DNA of 64,000 nt from Dysgonomonadaceae bacterium zrk40 (GTDB lineage Bacteria > Bacteroidota > Bacteroidia > Bacteroidales > Dysgonomonadaceae), in contig CP070276.1 of NCBI GenBank assembly GCA_016916535.1, forward strand, positions 1,984,001 through 2,048,000, given 5' to 3'. The notes under the pieces are model-generated. The model did no database searches. It saw only the letters and a list, made by a program, of their open reading frames with translations, and had not been told where the DNA came from. The position numbers and the translations under genes were made by a program. Shown here one piece after another: positions 17,389 through 24,919 of the stretch. Positions within the stretch are counted from its first letter, which is position 1. Each line of letters begins with the position of its first letter.

Positions 17389-17985
17389 TTATTGCAACCC
17401 CATAAATGAACCCCCGCAAAGATACGGTGGCTTGCGCTGTAATCTTACAAGGTCAAGCCCTTCGGGTTTCCGATGAAATCTCCAATTCCGCTTCCGCGGA
17501 AATCGTATTTCACCGGAAAACCTTGCCGATTACAAAGCCACCCTTTGCTGATCGCTATGGTTTCATTTATTCCTTCGATCTATTTCTGTTCGCGCTTATT
17601 CTAATTATCGACGATTAATTAGAATTAAAAGATTCTTATCCTATATTTTTCACTTCTATTGAAGTTCCATTTTTTTCTCTCCAAATTATTAGAGTATCGT
17701 TAGAGTATTGTTAGATTTTACCCTTTCTTTCCCCTGCAATCGAATGCTTTTACAAGCATAAAAGCGTAATCCTCACCGGTTTAATGGTGCCCTGATTTCC
17801 TGTTGTAATTTTATTTCCGGAGATGGCCCGATAGGTATCTGCTTTGGGGCAGTGAGGATTCCGGCCGGCATCGGTTTACGATTCTGTAAACCAAAAATTT
17901 CAGAGTCACCCTACCGACAAGTCAATACCAACTCCGTACCATCTCTTATTAAACCATATGTTTAACATTTTAAAATTTATCTATC
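17389..17985. other. ~600 bp intergenic region with one hairpin
   Basis: No convincing gene. ATTCTAATTA (17598-17607) pairs with TAATTAGAAT (17616-17625) around TCGACGAT, a possible terminator after umuC although no long T-run follows. The remainder, up to the DUF6266 start at 17986, is AT-rich and shows no other recognised feature. A phage or element boundary could lie here. Confidence 0.4.
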
Positions 17986-18630
17986 ATGGGTACAATTAAA
18001 CAAGGTATTTTAGGCGGATTCTCCGGCAAGGTGGGGAACATAGTCGGAGCCTCCTGGAGAGGCATCGATTACATCAGAAGCATGCCTGCCAGCGTGCACA
18101 ACCCGCGGACCGAGGCACAGGTGTCTCAGCGCACACGGTTCTCTATCATCGGCAAGATGTTGAAGACTTTCGTCCCGATCATCCGGGTGGGCTTCGCAAG
18201 CAGCGTCGGTACGGGTAAGAGTGCCTTCAGCGTGGCGATGTCCTACAACGTCAAAAACGCGGTGATCGGCATCTACCCCGACTTCGAGATCAACTTCCCG
18301 TTGGTGAAGTTGACTTCCGGAGAGCTCTATGGTGCCGGCAGTGCATCGGCGACAAGCTCTGGGGGGAGTCTCGACTTCGTGTGGGACACCGATCTGCTCA
18401 ACAACGCGGCAGCCACCGACAAGGTGATCCTGATGGCATTCAACCCGATCACCGGTGATGCATCCTACGACATGGATGCGGCTACCAGGGCCGACGGCAG
18501 CGGTTCACTGGCTGTGCCCCCCACTTGGGATGGCGAGCTGGTGGATACCTATCTGGCGCTCACCTCGGCAGATGGCAAGCTGGTCTCTAATTCGGTCTAC
18601 GCGGGCCGGGTTGAGGTCTCGATGATTTGA
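17986..18630 (+). CDS. DUF6266 family protein
   Basis: A 214-residue protein with the typical opening of the DUF6266 family: MGTIKQGILGGFSGKVGNIV, WRGIDYIRSMP, then NPRTEAQVSQRTRFSIIGKM. The second half is Gly/Ser/Thr/Asp-rich beta-structure. The family is widespread in Bacteroidota, often beside lysozyme-like genes in phage-derived clusters, and its function is not established. A strong terminator follows at 18640. The gene is GC-rich compared with the cargo modules on either side. Confidence 0.8.
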   Translation: MGTIKQGILGGFSGKVGNIVGASWRGIDYIRSMPASVHNPRTEAQVSQRTRFSIIGKMLKTFVPIIRVGFASSVGTGKSAFSVAMSYNVKNAVIGIYPDFEINFPLVKLTSGELYGAGSASATSSGGSLDFVWDTDLLNNAAATDKVILMAFNPITGDASYDMDAATRADGSGSLAVPPTWDGELVDTYLALTSADGKLVSNSVYAGRVEVSMI

Positions 18631-18639
18631 TCTTTGTTC

Positions 18640-18672
18640 GGAGCCGCCCCACGGGCGGCTCCGTTTCTCCCT
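18640..18672 (+). terminator. Intrinsic terminator after the DUF6266 gene
   Basis: GGAGCCGCCC (18640-18649) and GGGCGGCTCC (18653-18662) form a 10-bp perfect stem with a three-base loop, followed by GTTTCTCCCTC. It sits 10 bp after the stop codon. Confidence 0.8.
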
Positions 18673-18714
18673 CTGCAGGCTTCCGCGCTCACGAGAATCT
18701 AATGGATTACAACG

Positions 18715-19218
18715 ATGGTTATGTTGATGGATATACTTCCGGTGAACGGTGAATGGCTGGTCACCATGAGTTCTTTCCTGGGCGGTGGCGCCCTGGGGGG
18801 ATGGATCTCTGCGGTGGTGAACCGTAAGGAAAACAAACGAATCAAGCAAAGCGAGGCTTTCCAGTCGGAGGCTTCCGCCAAACGGGAGGATGCCCTGGCT
18901 GCGACGGAGATGATGGGTCTCCTGGAACGAACGGTGGCCCACATGGAGAAGATGAATTCCTACAACAAGTCCAATTCGGAGGAGCTGCTTAGAATCCTGA
19001 GGGAGAAGGAGGGCATCAACGAGAAGCTGAAGAAGGATCTCGCCTTGCTTCAACTGCAGATCACCGAAGATCACCGGCGTATCACCGGTCTCGAGAAAAC
19101 GGTGGAGCGGGAGATCCGCTGGCGCAAGGATGGGGATGATCACTACTGCTTGGTGGTCGATTGTCCAAACCGTTTACCACCTCGTGGTACTTTCAAACGG
19201 GTTGAGGAACAACAATAA
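18715..19218 (+). CDS. Holin-like small membrane protein with coiled coil
   Basis: A 167-residue protein; start ATG 18715, with 18721 and 18727 as alternatives. One hydrophobic segment near residues 15-36 (MSSFLGGGALGGWISAVV) is followed by a long charged coiled coil (about 40-135) and a short Cys-containing tail (CLVVDCPNRLPPRG). The layout and its place just before an endolysin-like gene suggest a phage-type membrane protein such as a holin or tape-anchor, but no family is recognised. Confidence 0.6.
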   Translation: MVMLMDILPVNGEWLVTMSSFLGGGALGGWISAVVNRKENKRIKQSEAFQSEASAKREDALAATEMMGLLERTVAHMEKMNSYNKSNSEELLRILREKEGINEKLKKDLALLQLQITEDHRRITGLEKTVEREIRWRKDGDDHYCLVVDCPNRLPPRGTFKRVEEQQ

Positions 19219-19244
19219 TCCCACAAATTCAATTTCCAAACATC

Positions 19245-19832
19245 ATGAACCGGCAACTCTTCTTTCAGGAAATCAACCGTTCACTCTTCAACGGGAAACT
19301 GAACGACCGCCAGCGGGAGGGGATCCTACACAAGCTGGCAGCGTTCGCCAAGTTCGAGGTGACTGTCGACAATTGGTGTGCTTACATGCTGGCCACATCT
19401 TATCACGAAACCGCGCATACCATGCAACCCATTGAGGAGTGGGGGAAAGGTGCGGGTAAATCCTACGGGAAGAAGATCAAACAAAATGGCCAGCCCTACA
19501 CCTGGCCGGACCAGATCTACTACGGCCGTGGGGATGTCCAACTGACATGGTATGAGAATTACGTACGGATGGGTGATCTGATGGGGCTGCCGCTCTTGGA
19601 ACAACCGGAGCTCGCGCTCGATCCCGAGATCTCCGCCCAAATCCTCGTTGAGGGAATGGTCCTGGGCAAATCCAACCGGGGCGACTTCACCGGCTACTCG
19701 CTCGAGAACTTTTTCAACCCCCAACGCGACGATCCCTTCGGTGCCCGCCGTATCATCAACGGCCTCGACAGCGCCCACACCATCGCCGGCTACCATTACA
19801 AATTCCTCGAAGCAATCCGAAAAGCATCATGA
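19245..19832 (+). CDS. GH19-like endolysin/chitinase-fold glycoside hydrolase
   Basis: A 195-residue cytoplasmic-type protein without signal peptide. GH19 features are visible: the catalytic Glu in SYHETAHTMQPIEEWG (about residue 52), and the family motif YYGRGDVQLTWYENYVRMG (about residues 96-114). GH19 enzymes in phage lysis modules cut peptidoglycan. The neighbours are a holin-like gene upstream and a coiled-coil inner-membrane/lipoprotein-type gene overlapping its stop by 4 bp, which fits a lysis cassette. Confidence 0.8.
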   Translation: MNRQLFFQEINRSLFNGKLNDRQREGILHKLAAFAKFEVTVDNWCAYMLATSYHETAHTMQPIEEWGKGAGKSYGKKIKQNGQPYTWPDQIYYGRGDVQLTWYENYVRMGDLMGLPLLEQPELALDPEISAQILVEGMVLGKSNRGDFTGYSLENFFNPQRDDPFGARRIINGLDSAHTIAGYHYKFLEAIRKAS

Positions 19833-20527
19833 ATAACTTAGTCAAACATACAGCTTCACAACACAGAATTGTTGCACAAAATGCTACACCAATCTTTGCA
19901 CCAATCTTTGCACCAGTGGTTGCACCAGTGGTTGCACCAAATAGAACAGCACCGGTTGTCCTGTTGCTCTTAGCAACCCTGCTCTTCCTGGTGGGATGCA
20001 AACCCAAACAAATCATCACAGAAAAAGTGGTGTCAACCACGGACAGCTCAGCCGTGATCTCTTTAAAGAATGAACTTCAGACAAAAGAAATCCAGATTGA
20101 AAACCTCAAAACCGATTTTAAGCGCCTCAGCGATGAGAACACCCGGTTGATGAGTGAATCTTCAAGCCACACCATAAACTACGACACCGCGGCCACTGTG
20201 GATCCACACACGGGCAAATATCCCATTGCAAGTGAAACGATCACCCAAAACAAAAGCCTGCTTGAAAAAACGATCAAAGAGTTTGAGATCCTGGAACAGG
20301 AGTATAACAATGAAATTTATAAACTAACCCGGGAGAACCAAAACCTCGAATACACCCTTGAAGCTTTAAAAGAAGAAAACCTCACTTTGAAAGAAAAAAC
20401 CACCCCAACAACCGGATTTAATTTCCGTCTATTTTTTGCAGGGATGATCTTCGGTATTGTACTTATACTTATTACAATTGCTTTTAAAAACAAAATTTTA
20501 ACCCTCAAAATACCGAGCAATTTATAA
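19829..20527 (+). CDS. Coiled-coil membrane protein, possible spanin-like
   Basis: A 232-residue protein overlapping the endolysin gene by 4 bp. The N-terminal part contains a small repeat (TPIFAPIFAPVVAPVVAP, residues about 19-36), then a hydrophobic segment ending LLFLVGCKPK, which looks like a lipobox. A long coiled coil spans about residues 75-185, and a C-terminal transmembrane helix (FFAGMIFGIVLILITIAF) is followed by a basic tail. Membrane anchors at both ends with a coiled coil between them resemble phage spanins (Rz-type), which is inference. Its stop codon abuts the inverted-repeat element in front of intron 1. Confidence 0.6.
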   Translation: MNNLVKHTASQHRIVAQNATPIFAPIFAPVVAPVVAPNRTAPVVLLLLATLLFLVGCKPKQIITEKVVSTTDSSAVISLKNELQTKEIQIENLKTDFKRLSDENTRLMSESSSHTINYDTAATVDPHTGKYPIASETITQNKSLLEKTIKEFEILEQEYNNEIYKLTRENQNLEYTLEALKEENLTLKEKTTPTTGFNFRLFFAGMIFGIVLILITIAFKNKILTLKIPSNL

Positions 20528-20648
20528 CGGTTCTCAGCTATACGCAGGCAGGGATTTTAACCACTGAACTTCCTACGAAGAACTGAACTTCAAATTTAGC
20601 ACTTTCCTGTCCTACGAAGCACGAAACCCCTGCTTGCGTATAGGTGAT
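20524..20648. repeat. attC-like inverted-repeat element A, 5' exon of intron 1
   Basis: The arms CTATACGCAGGCAGGG (20538-20553) and CCCTGCTTGCGTATAG (20628-20643) pair at 15 of 16 positions. The element starts AACGG at 20526 and contains AGCACTTTCCTGTC (20598-20611), a 14-mer shared with element B. It is cut at TGAT by the group II intron; beyond the intron the sequence resumes TGTGCC. The AAC...GTT-type ends and imperfect arms recall integron attC sites, but no integron integrase is in view. Confidence 0.6.
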
Positions 20649-22593
20649 GTGTGCGCCCTGCATGAGCAGAGCGCACCTGCTGCAAGCAACAGTAAAATTT
20701 CAAAATTACAAATAATTTTGGTTAAACAATGCTCTAAGCAGGTGTATTTTTCCAGAGGGTGTAAGTCCCTTATGCACGGGGTCGTGCCCGAAGCATTAGC
20801 AAGTCGCAAGCTGGTTGTTGGTGACGACAGCAGTGAAGGAAGCGAGACTGCAAAATCCGGTACTGACGAACAGAAACGGTATATGAGGCATAATTGTCCT
20901 GGGTAAGCAACCACATCATTGTAACGCCCAAAAGGTAGTTTGTGGACAGATATGTAGATACCGCAGGGATTGGAGGAAGGAAAAAGCTCTTACCGGGGGA
21001 GATCTCTAAGCAGTAAAATGTAATGAGAAGTCAGCCGAGGTCATAGTAATTACGGAAAACGAGCCGGCAAGTGATAGAAATCCAGAGAGTCGGAGGTCTC
21101 ACGAACGTAATGAAGGACTGAACGTTAAGAAGTTTTTAATGCGACATGGATTTTCAGCAATGAAATAGCCTGTAGCAAGCGAAACAGGGCAAGAGAAGAT
21201 GATTAAATTAGCAAACAAAAACGAAATGGAATTGATCGAGCAAGTGATTAACCGTCACAACATGATGCGTGCATTGCAACAGGTCAGGCAGAACAAAGGT
21301 TCGGCAGGAGTTGACCGGATGCCTGTAAGCGAACTATACGACCACCTGACAAAGAACAGGGAAAGTATAGGGCAATCATTGTTAAATGGCACTTACCTGC
21401 CACAACCCATTTTGGGGGTAGAGATACCCAAGGGAAATGGGAAGACACGTCTTTTAGGTGTGCCTACCGTGGTTGACCGAATGCTTCAACAAGCCGTAGG
21501 GCAAGTTTTAGCCAACCGGTTCGAAATGGAATTTGAGGATTACAGTTATGGATTTCGCCCGAATAAGAATGCCCTGCAAGCGGTACTCAAAGCATTGGAG
21601 TATATAAACAATGGTTATCAGGATATAGTAGACATTGACCTGAAGAGCTTCTTTGACGAAGTAGACCACTGCATTTTGCTGCAATTGTTGTATCGCAAGG
21701 TAAAATGCCCGCTTACGCTGCGTCTTATCCGCAAATGGCTGCGAGCGCCGATTTTAATCAACGGGAAGTTAGTCAAACGCCGAAAAGGAGTACCACAGGG
21801 CAGTCCGCTGAGCCCGATTCTCTCCAATATCATGTTAGATGAATTGGATAAAGAATTAGACAGACGTGGATTAAAGTCTGTCCGCTATGCTGACGACTTT
21901 AGCATTTATTGCAAAAGCCAATGGCAAGCCCGCAAAACAGGCAACGAGATCTTTCTCTTTCTAAAGAGTAAACTACACCTGCCTATTAATCGGGAGAAAA
22001 GTGGAATCCGTCGCCCCGTAAACTTTTCGCTATTAGGATATGGTTTTGTGCCCACTTACAAAAAGGGGGAAAAAGGCAAATACCAGCTGGTGGTAAGCGG
22101 CAAAGGATGGAAAAACCTGAAACTAAAACTCAAAGCCATCACCCGAAAAACCACACCCGCCAGTTTCGATGAGCGTATCCACAAACTGAAAGAAGTACAG
22201 CGAGGCTGGCTTCAATACTACCGCATGGCAAGTATCCAGGAAAAACTCAAAGATGTGGATGGGTGGGTGCGTAACCGGTTACGTTGCTGTATCTGGAAAC
22301 AATGGAAGAAATCCGAACGAAGACGGAAAAACCTGATACGTTTGGGCGTTGACCTTGAACACGCATACAGCCACAGCCGTAGCCGAATGGGTACATGGGC
22401 GGTCGCCTGTAGCCCTATTTTGAAAACCACCATCACGGTGGAACGTCTGCAACAACGCGGTTACGAACCTATGTTTACTTATTATCAGAAAATTGCTCCA
22501 TTTCTTAACGAACCGCTGTATACGTGAACCGTACGTACAGTGGTGTGAGAGGCTCTCCCCGTCAGCCAAGGCTGGCGGGGCAGTCTACTCGAT
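20649..22593 (+). mobile_element. Group II intron, intact copy 1
   Basis: It begins GTGTGCGCCC, the GUGYG-type 5' end of group II introns, and ends CTACTCGAT. The reverse transcriptase/maturase gene lies in domain IV. Downstream, the domain V-like stem runs from CCGCTGTATACG to GTACAGTGGTGTGAGAGG (about 22510-22552), and domain VI is CCCCGTCAGCC/GGCTGGCGGGG. Length is 1945 bp. By eye it is identical to the intron sequence of copy 2. The exact ends could shift by one base because the flanks repeat G and T. Confidence 0.85.
21199..22527 (+). CDS. ltrA: Group II intron reverse transcriptase/maturase (copy 1)
   Basis: A 442-residue intron-encoded protein. RT domains cover about residues 30-310, with the catalytic YADDFSIYC near residue 231 and QGSPLSPILSN before it. 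The maturase (GIIM) part follows with ERIHKLKEVQRGWLQYYRMA (about 325-345). There is no HNH endonuclease domain at the C-terminus, so mobility should depend on reverse splicing into single-stranded or nicked target DNA. It helps splice the intron RNA and copies it into DNA at new sites. The protein sequence is identical to that at 27508-28836. Confidence 0.95.
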   Translation: MIKLANKNEMELIEQVINRHNMMRALQQVRQNKGSAGVDRMPVSELYDHLTKNRESIGQSLLNGTYLPQPILGVEIPKGNGKTRLLGVPTVVDRMLQQAVGQVLANRFEMEFEDYSYGFRPNKNALQAVLKALEYINNGYQDIVDIDLKSFFDEVDHCILLQLLYRKVKCPLTLRLIRKWLRAPILINGKLVKRRKGVPQGSPLSPILSNIMLDELDKELDRRGLKSVRYADDFSIYCKSQWQARKTGNEIFLFLKSKLHLPINREKSGIRRPVNFSLLGYGFVPTYKKGEKGKYQLVVSGKGWKNLKLKLKAITRKTTPASFDERIHKLKEVQRGWLQYYRMASIQEKLKDVDGWVRNRLRCCIWKQWKKSERRRKNLIRLGVDLEHAYSHSRSRMGTWAVACSPILKTTITVERLQQRGYEPMFTYYQKIAPFLNEPLYT

Positions 22594-22607
22594 TGTGCCT
22601 TCGTGCT

Positions 22608-23012
22608 TTATATAGCATATGTTCTAATTGCTTGTACAATGCTTTCAGTATTCCAACGGATATCAATTTTAGACCTTGAATAAACTTCTGTCGAAATTCT
22701 TTCTTGTCCTCTGGGAATTACTCCTACAATCGGGATTCCATAAGATTGTGCAGTTTCAAGTTCCCAAATCATCCATTCGCTATGTGATGCGTAAATGCCT
22801 GCTAGTGCCAAAATGATATTGGAATTTCGAATTCTATCTCTAAGTACTGATTTCACATAAGTTGCATTCTCAGAGTTGATTGGAACTTTCTTTGACGCTT
22901 CTAGAAATTCTACATTAAAGTAGCCGCGTGCGTTAAGTAAGTTTTGTAAAGCTTCAAGGTCATCACCATGTGCCCATGAATGGCTAATGAAAATTTTAAA
23001 CTCTTTTGCCAT
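22608..23012 (-). CDS. TIR-like (ThsB/MTH538-type) effector protein
   Basis: A 134-residue single-domain protein. KIFISHSWAHGDD at residues 6-18 and SEWMIWELETAQSYGIPIVG at 78-97 are the beta-A and catalytic-Glu (Glu84) regions of the TIR-like fold found in Thoeris ThsB and MTH538 proteins. Family members act as NAD-consuming or nucleotide-signal-producing enzymes in immunity. The gene starts 1 bp after the stop of the TPR gene upstream, so the two are translationally coupled. Its stop lies 14 bp from intron 1. Function as an anti-phage effector is inferred from family and pairing. Confidence 0.8.
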   Translation of the reverse strand: MAKEFKIFISHSWAHGDDLEALQNLLNARGYFNVEFLEASKKVPINSENATYVKSVLRDRIRNSNIILALAGIYASHSEWMIWELETAQSYGIPIVGVIPRGQERISTEVYSRSKIDIRWNTESIVQAIRTYAI

Positions 23013-23013
23013 T

Positions 23014-24258
23014 TTATTTTGAATTTAATTGATTAATGTGTTTCACGGAATCTTGAAAAGTTTCCATTTCCCATGCCTCAGGGTGACAGTTTTCAAATAA
23101 GGATTTATACTTCTCAAACAGGTCAACATTGTCTTGGGCAAGATGACAATTCGCTAATGTTGCAAAAATCCATTTTAAATCACTTCTTATCTCAAAATCC
23201 TCGTCATCACTGAGTTTTTCAATAATGTTTATGATTTCTTTTCTGGTCTTTTTAGCCTCTACTTTTAAATATATTTTTTCATCTGAATCTGATGTAATTT
23301 CTGATTTGAAGTCTAGGCAAAGTGCATAGTTTTCTCCTGTATAATAATCTTGATTTATTGAGAATCCTCTTTTATAATATTCGATTGCTCTATCAAGATA
23401 TTCAATTACTTCTATGTCATTTTGCCAAAGTCGCTTATAAATAGCTCCTGTTATACCCAAAGTTTCAGGGTCTGTAGTGTTTCGGTTCTCGGGTTCTAAT
23501 CTACTTATGATAGTAAGTGCATCATTCAATGCCACTTTTGGATTGACAGTTTTGTCTTTATATGTACATAGAGCCCATTGTTGGATAAAATAAGTATCAC
23601 TTTCGACTTTCTCTGTTAGCTTTCTCCACATTTTAGACGCCTCTGCAAAGTTTCCATTTTTCATTTCTATCTTGGCTTTCTCAACAAGGGCGAAAATGCT
23701 TTTCTCTTTAGATGCTAAATCTTTTATAATTTGAACATACTCATCTTCGGGTAATGTATATGGTTCAACACCTCTAATATGGTGAAAAAGCGGGCTGTCT
23801 GTTTCTTTAGCTTTGTCTATTTCGAGAATTAAACTGCTTAAGTGTGTTACACATCTTTCAGCTTCTGATGCCCCTATGTCTTCCCCCATATGAGCGTATG
23901 TAAACGTTTTATTATGATTTATGTCAAATGGTATATTGCCATCTTTTTCTTTCATTACAATTGTAGAGTAGGGTCTTGCAGCGTGTCGAATGCCAAGTTC
24001 GTAAATTGCATTTGGGTTAAATGTAGTTATGTCTGCAATAACTAAATCTGCTCTAATAAGCAGAGCATACATGCTTTTGTCAATAATTCCCGATTCTAAA
24101 ATTTCATCACCTCTTATGCAAGTATAGCCTGCCTTTACAACCGCAGGCTTAATTATACGATGATATGTTGCGTCAAGGTCGTAGGTTTTCCCTAGTGTCG
24201 GGTCGGTCTTTTTACCATAACCCATAATCACAAAACATATTTTTTCCATTTCTTTCAA
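23014..24258 (-). CDS. TIR/deoxyribosyltransferase-like domain plus TPR sensor protein
   Basis: A 414-residue protein; an in-frame Met at 24249 is an alternative start. Residues 5-110 form a Rossmann-like domain related to TIR/nucleoside deoxyribosyltransferase proteins (ICFVIMGYGKKTD, then ADLVIADITTFNPNAIYELG with Glu88 in the active-site position). Residues about 170-410 are TPR-like helices, including a TPR-S type region (FAEASKMWRKLTEKV; YYKRGFSINQDYYTGENYAL). TPR-S proteins are predicted sensors for TIR effectors. It is the first gene of a two-gene unit with the TIR protein and starts 40 bp from element B. Confidence 0.75.
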   Translation of the reverse strand: MKEMEKICFVIMGYGKKTDPTLGKTYDLDATYHRIIKPAVVKAGYTCIRGDEILESGIIDKSMYALLIRADLVIADITTFNPNAIYELGIRHAARPYSTIVMKEKDGNIPFDINHNKTFTYAHMGEDIGASEAERCVTHLSSLILEIDKAKETDSPLFHHIRGVEPYTLPEDEYVQIIKDLASKEKSIFALVEKAKIEMKNGNFAEASKMWRKLTEKVESDTYFIQQWALCTYKDKTVNPKVALNDALTIISRLEPENRNTTDPETLGITGAIYKRLWQNDIEVIEYLDRAIEYYKRGFSINQDYYTGENYALCLDFKSEITSDSDEKIYLKVEAKKTRKEIINIIEKLSDDEDFEIRSDLKWIFATLANCHLAQDNVDLFEKYKSLFENCHPEAWEMETFQDSVKHINQLNSK

Positions 24259-24297
24259 TTTCTATTAGGTGTCTGGTTGTTTTTTAGCATGAGGCAC

Positions 24298-24417
24298 AAC
24301 GGTTACGTATATGAAACGTTTGGCATTTCGAAGCACTTTCCTGTCAAGTTACAAATACTTTTGATACGAGCCGAAACGTACTATAACTCACTGACTGCCA
24401 AATGTTTTATATATGAT
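24298..24417. repeat. attC-like inverted-repeat element B, 5' exon of intron 2
   Basis: The arms TATATGAAACGTTTGGCA (24308-24325) and TGCCAAATGTTTTATATA (24396-24413) pair at 16 of 18 positions, and both mismatches would be G-U pairs in RNA or folded DNA. It starts GCACAACGGTTACG and shares AGCACTTTCCTGTC (24332-24345) with element A. The intron is inserted after the same TGAT as in element A. The arms differ from those of A while ends and core are conserved. Confidence 0.6.
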
Positions 24418-24919
24418 GTGTGCGCCCTGCATGAGCAGAGCGCACCTGCTGCAAGCAACAGTAAAATTTCAAAATTACAAATAATTTTGGTTAAACAATG
24501 CTCTAAGCAGGTGTATTTTTCCAGAGGGTGTAAGTCCCTTATGCACGGGGTCGTGCCCGAAGCATTAGCAAGTCGCAAGCTGGTTGTTGGTGACGACAGC
24601 AGTGAAGGAAGCGAGACTGCAAAATCCGGTACTGACGAACAGAAACGGTATATGAGGCATAATTGTCCTGGGTAAGCAACCACATCATTGTAACGCCCAA
24701 AAGGTAGTTTGTGGACAGATATGTAGATACCGCAGGGATTGGAGGAAGGAAAAAGCTCTTACCGGGGGAGATCTCTAAGCAGTAAAATGTAATGAGAAGT
24801 CAGCCGAGGTCATAGTAATTACGGAAAACGAGTGTATATATTAATTAAAAAGTACCCCACATTTCAATTTAAAAGTATACCACTTACAACTATGAATGGA
24901 TTTTATCCGTTCTTAACAA

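Noticed and set aside
17406-17618. A 70-codon plus-strand frame after umuC
   Set aside because: No homology-like motif, unusual composition, and it runs through the 17598-17625 hairpin. Treated as non-coding.
20634-20906. Open frames inside the 5' structured part of both introns (also near 24381-24683)
   Set aside because: These lie in the ribozyme domains of the group II introns and are explained by RNA structure rather than coding.
20649-22593. Assigning the intron to class IIC because it follows a hairpin
   Set aside because: The insertion site fits, but the domain V stem seen here is not clearly of the short class C type, so the class is left open.
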